Notes under the pieces: generated by a model
What the model was told of the DNA's origin: nothing
Databases searched by the model: none
Seen by the model: the letters and a program-made list of their open reading frames with translations, nothing else
Shown here: in pieces, positions 1-9,990 of the stretch
How positions within the stretch are numbered: the first letter of the stretch is position 1
How the letters are laid out: each line of letters begins with the position of its first letter
Assembly (NCBI GenBank): GCA_012295275.1
Contig: CM022676.1
Coordinates: 16,627,501 to 16,691,500 of the forward strand
Direction of reading: 5' to 3'
Length of the DNA: 64,000 nucleotides
Source: Chrysomallon squamiferum
Lineage: Eukaryota > Mollusca > Gastropoda > Neomphalida > Peltospiridae
Position numbers and translations under genes: made by a program

Positions 1-738
1 TAAATCATTTCGACTTACCTCAAATCAGAAGAATAAATGTATTTCGTGTGCAGTCAAAAATAAGTTCATTCAATCTCAAATAAACTTACTGAGTCTTGTG
101 TGTCAATCACTGTCAATCAAAATTAACTCTCAGACTTATATTTAAACTTACTTCTTTTTATTTTAGAAATCAACCAATCAGAGCCAACTTTACTTACACC
201 CAGCCAATCACTGCCTACAATAATATTATGTAACCTTAAAATGTTTACTCCTTAATATTGTCGCCGCCATTTGTTTTTCTACGTTTACAAATGTCGGCGA
301 ACATGAAAGGTGATTTCGGTGAAGGTCAAAGACAATGAGTGAGATTAAACGTGGCTAGTTAATTGACACGTTTTTGTAAGAGTTTAGTTATTCTGGCTTT
401 GTGTTTTTCAAATTCTCGCAGTTATTACACTCTTACACCGAGGCCTTATATATGACCTAATTTGTGTCCCCTTTTTACTACTTGTTAATCTATAATTCAA
501 GAACCATTTTCTTAAACGAAAAGGTTATTCTCACAAAAAATAAAAAATAAATAAATACATAAATAAAAGAAAAAAATATATATAAAATAATAATAACAGC
601 CAGAAGAAGAGGAAGAAAGATAAGAAGAAGATTTTCTTTAATTAATGACAGCACAGAACCAAAGAAAAATAAGAATAATATTTAATATATGTATGTATGT
701 TTGTATATACGTATATACGTATGTATATATGTATGTAT

Positions 739-771
<33 letters not shown>

Positions 772-1827
772 TGTCTTTAGTAAAGAAGTTGTAACATCAG
801 AAAAACATTATTACCGTTCAGTATTTTGTTTCTGTTGCAGAGTTTTGAAGTACAGCAATTAACACACGTCTTAATTGTTTTAAGAAGCATTCACTTATGT
901 TAATTAAATATTTTAAAACTCAACACTTATTATTTCTTTGATCTCTTTGTTCAGTTAATTTCGCTATTCGTTGTGAATCAGACGTTGTTTAGCTTTGTAA
1001 AACCAGATCTCAGTAAATCAAACATCACAATCATAACAATGACAATGGATTTATTATCATATGGTGTATGATCACAATTAACATGAATTGTTATGTTCTT
1101 GTACATTTTAATTACATGATAAAACTGACATTTCAAGGAAATTTTATATTATATATTGTAGTTACTGTATTATTAATGCGCTTCAAAAATATAATATTTG
1201 TTCATTTTAAAATTAATTAATATTCAGTATTAACTTACATATTCTATTTTATCATCTGAATATTACCTATCTACGTCTGATTAGATTCTGCACACAGAAT
1301 ATTCGAGAACGCATTCGCACAGATTAATGGATAGAAATAAACAGAGAAACATACCAACGAACAGGAAAAATAGGTAAGTAGGAATATTGAAAGAAAGATT
1401 TAATGATTGAGAAAGAAAGAAAATAAGACAGAAACAGAAAACACAACAAAAGAAAACGAGCATTAATAATGACAAAAATGCTACTGCTGCTACTACTAGT
1501 ACAACTGATAGTACTAATATTAATATTAGTAATATTAGTAGTTGTAAATAGTAGTAGTAACAATAGAAGTAGTAGAATGTTTCTAGTAGTTTTAATATTG
1601 GTAAGGATAGTATAAATAATAATAGTACTAATAGCAGAAGTAGTAGTCGTAATACTAATTTTAATAGACTATTAAATATTTCAGGTGTATGAATAGTAGT
1701 AACAGCAGTAACAGTGGTAATAGTAGTACTAGTAGTAGTAGAAGTAGTTAATGTGGTACTAGTAATAATGGTTGTAGTAGCTGGGATAGTAGCAGCAGCA
1801 GTAGCAGTAGTAGAGATTATGAATATT
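1..1827. other. AT-rich non-coding DNA
   Basis: No coding region is supported here. The stretch holds a (TG)n tract at about 740-770 and AGT/AAT trinucleotide runs at about 1480-1830. A GC-richer patch at 255-330 contains two ATG codons, but the frame closes after 15 codons. That patch could be a promoter or 5' UTR, without further support. Confidence 0.5.
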
Positions 1828-2140
1828 CTAAGTTAAATTTTCGAACCAGTGTAAAGTTAAACACAAATTTCTCTCTATCTTCTCAGTCACGTGATACACA
1901 CCAAAGTCTTTCTCTTGCACAGACTTTAAATCGTATTTTCCTACAGCAGTCGCTTCAGTTTGTGAGTCTAGTCCACCAGAACCAACAACTGTCATCCTTC
2001 CGTCCGTCTGTCTGAACCAAGTGAACGTAGGAACTGGGTTGTCATTTCCTGGTATTGTAAGTGTGACGTCATCGCCTTTAGATGGAGCAAATCTTCTCTG
2101 ATAATCGGTTCGAATATCAAGTCTTGGCGAACCCGAGACA
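1828..2140 (-). pseudogene. Ig-like domain relic (Ig3)
   Basis: The minus strand carries an open segment of about 95 codons that reads as an immunoglobulin-like domain. It has a B-strand-like stretch (GDDVTLTIPG), a strand-C tryptophan (PTFTWFRQ) and an F-strand-like DFGVYHV in which the usual cysteine is absent. Just upstream in minus-strand order, the preceding F-strand motif (NFTC) sits in a different frame, so a frameshift separates it from this domain. The frame closes at 1828-1830. Together with the segments at 2350-2466 and 3181-3420 it looks like a decayed multi-Ig gene on this strand. Which protein it belonged to cannot be said. Confidence 0.5.
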
Positions 2141-2349
2141 TGTAAAATTTACTTTTTCATTTAACTTGGTAAAAGTAGATTACATTCTGTCAATACCCAA
2201 AAGCTGTAAAAAAATATAATTTAACTTTATTTTATTTTATATTTTAACAAAAATATATTCTGCATATAAATACCTAATTCAGACTGCACTCTTATTAATA
2301 TGTTAGATCTGTATATTTGTCTATGTGTTTGTCACTAAGTAAGTGTTTC

Positions 2350-2466
2350 GTGATTTCCACATGAGACTGTATTGATTACTGGCAACATCACATCTGACAG
2401 TAAGGGGAGATAATTCTTCAAGCTCTACCTTCCCATTCGCCGTGGCTAACTTGATGCTTGGCTCAT
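2350..2466 (-). pseudogene. Truncated Ig exon relic (Ig2 type)
   Basis: A clean acceptor (pyrimidines then CAG, just above 2466) leads into an N-terminal half Ig domain starting DEPSIKLA and reaching LTVRCDVASN. The spacing of ELSPLTVRCDV matches [11 protein letters not shown] in the second Ig domain of the receptor genes at 30.4, 33.1 and 60.6 kb. The second half, with the F-strand DTGFYTC motif, is missing and the frame stops soon after. This is therefore a half domain, probably dead, from a distant relative of those receptors. Confidence 0.5.
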
Positions 2467-2519
2467 CTGAAATAAGAAATTGACTCATTTCATTTCGTTC
2501 GTTTCCTTTCGTATCGTTT

Positions 2520-3059
2520 ATTTATTTTTTTTTTTTTTTACTTATTTATTATTATTACTTATTTATTATTATTTTTTTATTATTATCTTTTATCGCAGCT
2601 ATTATTTCTAGTACCGCTGCTACTACTACTAGTACTACTACTTCTGCTAGTGCATCTTCTACTCCTTCTATTCCTCTTACTACTATAACTATAACTATTA
2701 CTACTCCTACATCTACTACTACCACTGTTACTGCAAATATTGCTACCGTTACTGCTACTAATATTACTACTACTGCTGCTACTGCTACTACTGCTGTTGC
2801 AACTGCTACTATTACGCATACTGTTACTCATACTCTGCTAGTGTCGCTAGCAGTAATACTTCTATTGTTACTACTGCTACAACTACCCCTGCTGTCGCCG
2901 CTGCAGCTGCTAATACTATCACTACTACTGCTGTCACTATTTCGTCTGCATATTAACACAAATAAGCAGAATGAACGAACAAATATTAAAACAGAAAATA
3001 AATAATTAAAAATAAAGGGAATACAAATTATAGTTTTTATAGTAGTAATAATAATGATG

Positions 3060-3145
<86 letters not shown>

Positions 3146-3180
3146 AAGAAGAAGAAGAAGAAGAAGAAGAAGAAGAAGAA
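2520..3180. repeat. Trinucleotide tracts (TAC/TGC, AAT, GAA)
   Basis: The segment holds degenerate ACT/GCT-type trinucleotides at about 2600-2940, then nearly perfect (AAT)n at about 3059-3115 switching directly to (GAA)n at about 3116-3180. Long single-residue ORFs here are repeat translations, not genes. Confidence 0.9.
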
Positions 3181-3420
3181 TAACAATAACACGATCACAC
3201 TCACAAACGACGTCCATTGTAACTTGGGTTTCTGCAGTACATGTAAAATTAATTACCACTCTCAGATTTACTGACACTGCGAAGAGTCAGGGCAGAACTG
3301 TTTCTGATCATTTTATTTCCAAACTTCGAGCTGAAACTGGAGTGTTCGTCACTACGACATCATCATCCACTGTGATGTCATAACATTCGTAAACTGTTAG
3401 TGTGGAGGAGATGTTTAACT
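3181..3420 (-). pseudogene. Frameshifted Ig exon relic (Ig1 type)
   Basis: On the minus strand the segment NSSALTLRSVSKSESG is followed by FTCTAET in another frame. Together these match the E-F strand region of the first Ig domain of the receptor genes ([22 protein letters not shown], around 31.7 and 34.1 kb). A further frameshift separates the preceding part of the domain. The 3' end runs into the GAA tract. It is a decayed Ig exon, oriented like the relics at 1828-2466. Confidence 0.5.
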
Positions 3421-4812
3421 AGAGAGCACTGGGTTCGTCTACAAATTTAATGTGAACATGTTTTAATTAATTATTTGGTGTTTGCTTTTTTGATGTCATA
3501 GGTTTCGCGTTAACGAGTTGACATATCAATTTTGTTTTTTATTATTCACAGAGGCTAAAATGAATGACAACATAAATATCGTACAGTCCTACAGTATATG
3601 AAGAATATGAAAGAGAAAAAAAGAAGAGAAAAAAAAAACATAGAATAAAACCCCCCAAAAACAAAAATAAATCAGTGATACAGAACAATGAAGTTGTAAC
3701 TGACACTCGCGCACTGACAAGAAACCGGTTTAGTAACTGTGCACGTAATTCAGATTGTCTGGTTTTTGTACTTAACGTCGCCGTTCTGCTGACTACGCGA
3801 TTATTGAATTTACACGTGTCGAACTATTTAAAGTACTTATGTGTGTATGTCTGTGTGTTTGCGTGTGCCAAAATAATGGCAATAACCACATTAACTAGTA
3901 AAACGATATAAAAATATTAGCAGTAATTCTTCTTACAGCTAGATGATGATGATGATGATGAGGATAATGACGACGATAATGATAACAGTGATGATGACAA
4001 CGACGATTACGATGATGATACTTCTACTGCTACTACTACTACTAATAATAATAATAATAACAACAACAACAACAACAATAATAATTACATAAATTAGAAA
4101 TTGATGATGAAGAAAAATCACATTCCTGAGATACTTAAAAATGAACAGAGACTAAAAAAACACCATAGTTCACTACGTCCTAAGAGAAATAAAGTTAGTA
4201 GTTCTTCCTTGTTCTGTGTCCAACAACCCACTTATATGAAGCACTTTAAAAATAACAGCAAAATCTTTTGTGCGTGACTGGATCTGCCTGGCTAGATTTT
4301 TGATATCATTTGTGTACATAGACATATATCATCCTGAGCTGACCTTACATATATAAATATATAAATACATAAACAAATAAATAAACAAACAAACAAATAC
4401 ATAAATAAATAAATAAACAAATAAATAAGTAAATAAACAAATGAATAAATAATTAATTAAATACATAAATTAGTAAATAAATAAATAAATAAATTAGTAA
4501 ATAAATGAAGAGCCAGATAAATTAATATATATCTGCCTACCTGTTTTTAATAACAACACATACAACGGCATCTGTTTAAATCAAAACGTGAAACAATGAC
4601 GTAATGCATCCGTCTGTCCACACATCCAGCTTTCCACACATAAACATGTTTTACTGAAATCTCTTGTACAGCAACTAAACATAGACATGCATTCTTATTA
4701 CATATTTCTATTATCAACATATTTTAATTTAGTTTTGCATGTGTGTGTGTGTGTGTATATATATATATTCTATCCATAGTAGGACTCATTTTAGCAGTAA
4801 TAGTTGTTGTTG
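3421..4812. other. Non-coding with simple repeats
   Basis: No gene is supported. The stretch contains GAT/GAC/AAT trinucleotides at about 3943-4085, an (AAAT)n-rich tract at about 4360-4505 and a short (TG)n(TA)n run near 4740-4770. Confidence 0.6.
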
Positions 4813-5015
4813 CTATAGCATTCTAGAACTACAGCTTCCATTTTCTTTCGAAGTTCCAGACACGAGAAATTTTGACAAGTTCCCGGCTCCACTGAGATCA
4901 AACTCGTACCACGGTTCATCGTAATCGTCATCACTGAAACACGGAGTTCTCTCCCTTATCCACACTGTAAAAATATTCCGCCGTCCATCTTGATTTCCTT
5001 GTATTTGTTCGGGTT
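4813..5015 (-). CDS. Open exon of unknown protein, possible C-terminus
   Basis: The minus strand reads open for about 67 codons from a possible acceptor (AAAG just above 5015) to a stop at 4813-4815. The product has normal complexity and is not a repeat translation. It contains NIFTVWIRERTPCFSDDD, then YDEPWYEFDLSGAGN, and ends SCSSRML. Base composition is richer in GC than the flanks, as expected of coding DNA here. No family is recognised. If the stop is real this is a terminal exon. If a donor just before it is used (GCT|GTAG), it would be an internal exon upstream of the Ig relics on the same strand. There is no in-frame ATG, so it needs an upstream exon. Confidence 0.4.
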
Positions 5016-5080
5016 CTTTTATAGTTGTACATTTTTCTTCAAGTAGACTTAATAAACTTTAGTATTATGTCATAGTGTCA

Positions 5081-5082
<2 letters not shown>

Positions 5083-5133
<51 letters not shown>
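5083..5133. repeat. (AAT)n microsatellite
   Basis: About 17 near-perfect AAT units lie between the open minus-strand exon and the signal-peptide exon. Confidence 0.95.
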
Positions 5134-5135
<2 letters not shown>

Positions 5136-5320
5136 TTCTCTTTTGTGAGCGGTGATAAGACTGAGGTGACTGGGTAAAAAAGGAACACGACACCGCACAG
5201 GGCGAGACAGTCGTCATTCGCTTCACTGAACACCTTCGAGGAAACAGCAAAACACTTGTGTGACTCGTGTTTCGTTATCTGTTACTGAAACAAGGGTGCG
5301 GGCTTCAGTGACAAACAAAA

Positions 5321-5393
5321 ATGAAATTTTCTGTTTTATTGAGTGTGGACTTTTTCTTATTAGGAATATTTTATCTGTCGAAATCTGTTACAG
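5321..5393 (+). CDS. Isolated signal-peptide exon
   Basis: An ATG opens 24 codons with a hydrophobic core (VLLSVDFFLLGIFYL) followed by a polar stretch (SKSVT), then a strong donor (G|GTAAG) in phase 1. This is the usual form of a first exon encoding a secretory signal peptide. Phase 1 is also the phase of every domain exon of the receptor genes at 26-64 kb. The roughly 180 bases upstream are GC-richer and free of repeats, as a 5' UTR would be. No matching second exon is seen downstream on this strand, where a viral relic and a foldback element now lie. The exon may be orphaned or may belong to a gene whose other exons are not recognised. Confidence 0.45.
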
Positions 5394-6289
5394 GTAAGAT
5401 TATTTTTAATTATTTATTTATAAAGTATTATCATCTGTTCATCGTTTCTTTCTCTTTTTCCCTATCTGTTTCTTCCTCTCTTACACTTTCTCTGTCTCTC
5501 TTGCATCATCTCTGAAGTTCAAACTCAGTTTTAGTTATACACAGAGACACACCCGGACAGAGAAATAGACAGACATACTTACATACAAGTATACCAGTCA
5601 GAAACAGTGAAACACAGATAAATACACGTAGAACATAGAGCAATATCCAGGCAATCATACACATGTAGAAAAACACACAGACAGATATACAATATATAGA
5701 TATACATTATATTAGTTTACATTATCTTGCATACATACATATATACAAAATACATACACATACTACGTACGTACTTACATGCATATAGTCATATCAAATG
5801 GATACAACACGTATAACTCATACACATTTCTTATGTTCTGTACTATTAGTGAAGACTTGCGCCATAAAATACCATTAGAAAAGTTAGTTCAACAAGCTGC
5901 ATAAAATTATTCACCATTATTTAGCATTTTATGATTCATAACTGTGATTTATTCTATCTATGACTGGTATCTCTGTCTCTGAAAATAAATATATCTGACA
6001 TGAGTATGTGAGTACGTGTATGTGAGTTTGAGTATCTGTCAGAGATGGTTTATAACTATGTGTTTATAGATGAGTTTATATCTGTGAGCAAGAAACAGAC
6101 ACAAAGACATATATAATATTAGATATTCTTTGTCATACGAGACCAAATTAAATAGCAAGTCTTAAACAAACGAAAGGTGTAAATAATTTCACCATAATCT
6201 CGTTATATTGTTATTATTATTATTATTATTTCAATTATTATTATAGTCGCGGGGTTCTCACCTTTACACACCTTTGATGTTTTATTAGG
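5394..6289. other. AT-rich non-coding
   Basis: The stretch contains pyrimidine-rich and CA/TA-rich sequence and a short (TTA)n tract near 6210-6240. No exon is supported. Confidence 0.5.
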
Positions 6290-7345
6290 GCTTAGTCTAG
6301 TAAGCATTACGACCGGTAACGACCCATCTGTCTGAAACGACCAGCAGTATCGTGGTGTGAAGAAGTTTGCATCGGATATTCTTGCCCAGTATATCACGTT
6401 GAAAGTAGAGCATGAAGCGATTCAACAGCAACACCGAGAAAAAACACCAGAACCTTTGTCAGAGGATGAAATTATTGTAGATTCACCAAGGAAAATCCTT
6501 TGAACGAAAATTGACAGCTCGATATGCACAAAAAGTGATCAACGCTATCACTAGAGAAGAGAAGAGAAAAGTCGTGTAAGCTGCCGAACGAGAGGAAGCT
6601 AAAAAAATAAAAGTAAGTTCTAAAGGCATGAACATGATAGAAATAGCTAGTAGATTATTAGTTGTTAGTGTGGCAACAACCAGAGAACAATTACTTACTT
6701 GGGTTAGAACTTACAAACAAGAAGCAAATGCAATTTGTACAATACCTGGAGAAAATCAACCACTTGGTGGATTCACTTTTATCATGAGTGAGATTTCATT
6801 TTAGAGAGTTTTGAAGTCACAACTTGAAATTGTGAATTCTAAAGTAGATCCGAAAGTGTCCATTATTGACTATTTGAGAACATAGGAACCTCCAAATGAT
6901 TTAGATTTGGCTGAACCTGAAGAAAGCATGATGGATTTTTTATATTGGTGTTGTCATGCTCAAATTGTTGCACGAAAAATAGTATCCATTCTTCAAAAAA
7001 GTGATACTGACCGTTACTGTGTCTGCTTGCTTGGATAATCCACAACAGGTAAATCGTATTGGATGATTGAACCATTCACGATTTTACAATCATCTGTAGT
7101 TGGACGTGCACGTAAAGACGCTGATTTGGTTTCGAGTCCTGCGCGAACAAAAATATTATTCTTGTTGATGAATGTAACATTTATCAACCAGCTATGGACA
7201 CCAACAAATCTTTGTTATGAGGTAATAAGGTGGAAGTTGTAAGGAAACAACCTATGGTGATCCATAAAACTGTTAGTTTTGTGTCCAGAGATGAAAAACA
7301 AATGATTATAACACAATTTTATGATTTTGTATTATTATAGACACT
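6290..7345 (+). pseudogene. Endogenous viral element, SF3 helicase (NS1-like), broken
   Basis: A plus-strand stretch reads as a broken replication-protein gene of a small DNA virus. The Walker A core TTGKS is at 7042-7056 and a Walker B-like element with VDE at about 7164-7172. Their spacing and the sequence around them fit a superfamily 3 helicase, with parvovirus NS1 the closest family I recognise. Known members act as replication initiator and helicase. This copy cannot: in-frame stops occur for example at 7036-7038, directly before Walker A, and at 7218-7220 after Walker B. Further stops lie upstream, and at least one frameshift lies between the Walker motifs. No capsid gene or terminal hairpin is seen. 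The family assignment is moderate; another SF3 virus group is possible. Confidence 0.55.
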
Positions 7346-7464
7346 GTGATGTGGTTTACCAATTTCGGAGGACTGTTTTGTATTTTCTGCTTTTGCTTTA
7401 ATACAAATTAAAATAAGATAAAAACAAATTTATTATTATTTATTTTACGTTTCTAAAAGCAGTG

Positions 7465-7615
7465 CGTTTTCCAGTACCACTATTTGTACTAACTAGCCCT
7501 ACTATATCCAGTATTGCTATTATTACTAGCTCTACTTTTTCCATTACTATTATCACTTTTATTACTCGCCCTAATATTTCCAGTACTACTATTATTACTA
7601 ACTCTACTACTGTTG
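7465..7615 (-). repeat. Left terminal array of 33-bp repeat (reverse)
   Basis: Reading the minus strand gives the same GGAAATAG..GGGCTA..AATAATAGTAGTA pattern as the long array at 8345-9985. About four or five degenerate units are present. Confidence 0.7.
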
Positions 7616-7649
7616 ACATTTACCTAACTTACCTTGATATCCACCTGAA

Positions 7650-7905
7650 CTTACCTTAATTACCGACATCATCTGAAATGAGAAATCAAATGCAAACTGT
7701 CAGAGCATACGAGGATTCGAACCCCAAGCAGCGAGCGTACCGAGCGTGAACGCTAATCACGACACCATCCGATCTCGGACGAGAAGCATGTGAAAAGAAC
7801 TTCTAGTCAATCCTGCGATCGATGTTGTGCAGTCGATTTTGGGTTATCTCCAAAGATGGCGATTATCTGCAGAAGCCGTCATTTTCATTTTATTTGATCT
7901 CACTA
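7650..7905 (-). repeat. Left inverted arm of foldback-like element
   Basis: The arm is the reverse complement of 8090-8337 with scattered mismatches. Shared blocks include the ACATCGATCGCAGGA block, the CGAGATCGGATGGTGTCGT block and the ACCTTAATTACC end. Confidence 0.85.
7713..7785 (-). promoter_or_regulatory. tRNA-like Pol III promoter in left arm
   Basis: On the minus strand GGATGGTGTCGTGATTAGC resembles a box A region. GGGGTTCGAATCC at 7713-7725 matches the box B consensus GGTTCGANNCC. The spacing is that of a tRNA gene or tRNA-derived SINE head. It does not fold as a complete tRNA by eye. Confidence 0.5.
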
Positions 7906-8089
7906 TTTTAAATATAAATCCACACACTCGTTAATATTTAGCATAAAAAATAAAATATTTAATAAAATAAACATTTATATAAAATTAAAAAAATTGCATT
8001 AATAGTTTCTTAAAAAAAAATGATGTCATTATTCCCGGACGTTATATAACTCTTATAGTATTGCAGGATATTATGCAAATTCAGAAAAT

Positions 8090-8337
8090 GGCGGCTTCTA
8101 CAAATAATCGCCATGTTGGGAGGTAACTCCAAATCGATTGCACAACATCGATCGCAGGACTGACTAGAAGTTCTTTTCATGTGGTGGTCGTCCGAGATCG
8201 GATGGTGTCGTGGTTAGAGTTCACGCTCGCTACGCTCGCTGCTTGGAGTTCAAATCCTTGCTCCGCTCGGATAATTTACCTTTCCTTTCTCGTTTCAGGT
8301 GATGTCGGTCATCAGGTAATTAAGGTAAATTAAGGGG
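8090..8337 (+). repeat. Right inverted arm of foldback-like element
   Basis: The arm mirrors 7650-7905. Its box B equivalent (GGAGTTCAAATCC, 8245-8257) has decayed from the left arm's consensus form, and its box A-like region is GGATGGTGTCGTGGTTAG. Both arms carry an ATGGCGATTAT-type block at their spacer-proximal ends. Confidence 0.85.
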
Positions 8338-8344
8338 AACATAA

Positions 8345-9985
8345 AGATAAGTTAGATAGCCCTGGAAATAGTAGGGCTAGTAATAGTAGTACTGGAAATA
8401 GAAGGGCTAATAATAATAATAGTAGTACTGGAAATAGAAGGGCTAATAATAATAATAGTAGTACTGGAAATAGTAATGGTAGTGCTAGAAATAGAAGGGC
8501 TAAATTTAATATGAGCACTGGAAACAGAAGGGTTAATAATTGTAGTAATGCTGGAAATAGTAGGGCTAGTAATAAGAGTAGTGCTGGAAATAGTTCGGTG
8601 CTGGAAATAATTGGGCTAATAATAGTAGTACTCGAAATAGTAATAATAGTGCTGGAAATAGAAGGGTTAGTAAAAATTGTAGTGCTGGAAAAAGAACGGC
8701 TAATAATAGAAGTAGTACTAGAAATGGAAGGTCTAATAATTATAGTAGTAGTACTGCAAATAGTAGGGCTAGTAATAATAGTAGTACTGCTGGAAATAGA
8801 AGGGCTAGTAATAATAGTAGTGCTGGAAATGATAGGCCTGATAATAGTTGTTCTGGAAATATTAGGGCTAGTAATAATAGTAGTGCTGGAAATAATAGGG
8901 CTAATAATAGTAGTAGTACTGGAAATAGAAGGGATAGTAGTCGTGCTGGGAATAGAATGGTTAGTAATAATTATAGTGCTGGAAATAGTAGTGGTAGTAA
9001 TAATAGTAGTACTTGAAATTGTAACAGTAGTGCTGGAAATAGTAGGGCTAGTAATAACAGTAGTGCTGTAAATAGAAGGGCTAGTAATAATAGGAGTGCT
9101 GGAAATAGACTGGCTAATAATAGTGGCAATGGTGGAAATAATAGGGCTAATAATTGTAGTAGTACTGGAAATAGAAGGCCTAATAATAGTAGTAATGCTG
9201 GAAATAGAAGTGTTAGTAATAATAGTAGTACTGGAAATAGTAGGGCTAATAATAATAGTAGTACTGGAAATAGTAGGGCTAATAATAATAGTAGTACTGG
9301 AAATAGTAGGGCTAATAATAGTAGTAGTACTGGAAATAGTAATAGTAGTGCTGGTAATAGAAGGGCTAGTAATAATAGTAGTGCTGGAAATAGTAGGGCT
9401 AATAATAGTAGTATTGCTGGAAATAGAAGGGATAGTAGCAGTTCTGGAAATAGAAGGGTTAGTAATAATAGTAGTAGTTCTGGAAATAGTAGTAGTAGTG
9501 CTGGAAATAGAAGTGCTAATAACAGAAGTAGTAATGGAAAGAGTAGAGTTAGTAATAATAGTAGTACTGGAAATAGTAGACCTAGTAATAATAATAGAAG
9601 TACTCCTTCGGAAATAGTAGGGCTAGTAATAATAGTAGTACTGGAAATAGTAGACCTAATAATAATAGAAGTACTCCTTCGGAAATAGTAGGGCTAGTAA
9701 TACTAGTAGTACTGGAAATAGTAGACCTAGTAATAATAATAGAAGTACTCTTTGGGAAATAGTAACATTAGAGCTGGAAATGGAAGGGTTACTAATAATA
9801 GTAGTAGTAATAGTAGAGCTAGTAATAATAGTAGTGCTCGAAGTAGTAGGAATATTAATAGTAGTACTGCTTTAGATATAGTAGGCTAATAATAGTGGAA
9901 CTGGAAATAGTCGGGCTACTAATAATTGTAGTAATGGAAACAGTAGGGCTAGTAATAGTAGTGCTGGAAATAGTAAATCTGGCCC
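8345..9985 (+). repeat. Right array, ~33-bp minisatellite
   Basis: About fifty imperfect units of 33 bp (GGAAATAGTAGGGCTAATAA plus AATAGTAGTACT) occur, with units shortened or lengthened by multiples of three. Units at about 9235-9330 are nearly identical. Because lengths stay in steps of three and stops are rare in one frame, long ORFs of 173 and 186 codons appear. Their product is a VLEIVGLII-type repeat and is not taken as a gene. Confidence 0.9.
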
Positions 9986-9990
9986 CCATA

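Larger units (their letters stand above)
7445..9990. mobile_element. Foldback-like element with repeat-array ends
   Basis: The unit is symmetrical: 33-bp-repeat array (reverse orientation), ~250-bp arm, ~185-bp AT-rich spacer, inverted copy of the arm, then a 33-bp-repeat array in forward orientation. Long inverted ends built partly of tandem repeats are the hallmark of foldback transposons. The arms also carry tRNA-like promoter boxes, so an inverted pair of tRNA-derived SINEs is an alternative. No transposase and no clear target-site duplication are seen. The left array is short (~150 bp) and the right one long (~1.64 kb), so the ends have expanded unequally. Confidence 0.55.

Noticed and set aside
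4780-4830. A plus-strand transmembrane-like stretch (VGLILAVIVVVAIAF)
   Set aside because: It ends at once in a stop and overlaps the better-supported minus-strand exon. It comes from GTT/GTA-rich sequence.
7703-7790. A functional tRNA gene
   Set aside because: Box A- and box B-like sequences are present, but no complete cloverleaf or acceptor stem could be paired by eye. A tRNA-derived repeat is the better reading.
8511-9617. Two ORFs of 186 and 173 codons with VLEIVGLII repeats
   Set aside because: They are translations of the 33-bp minisatellite in the foldback-like element, with no start context, domain or conserved ends.
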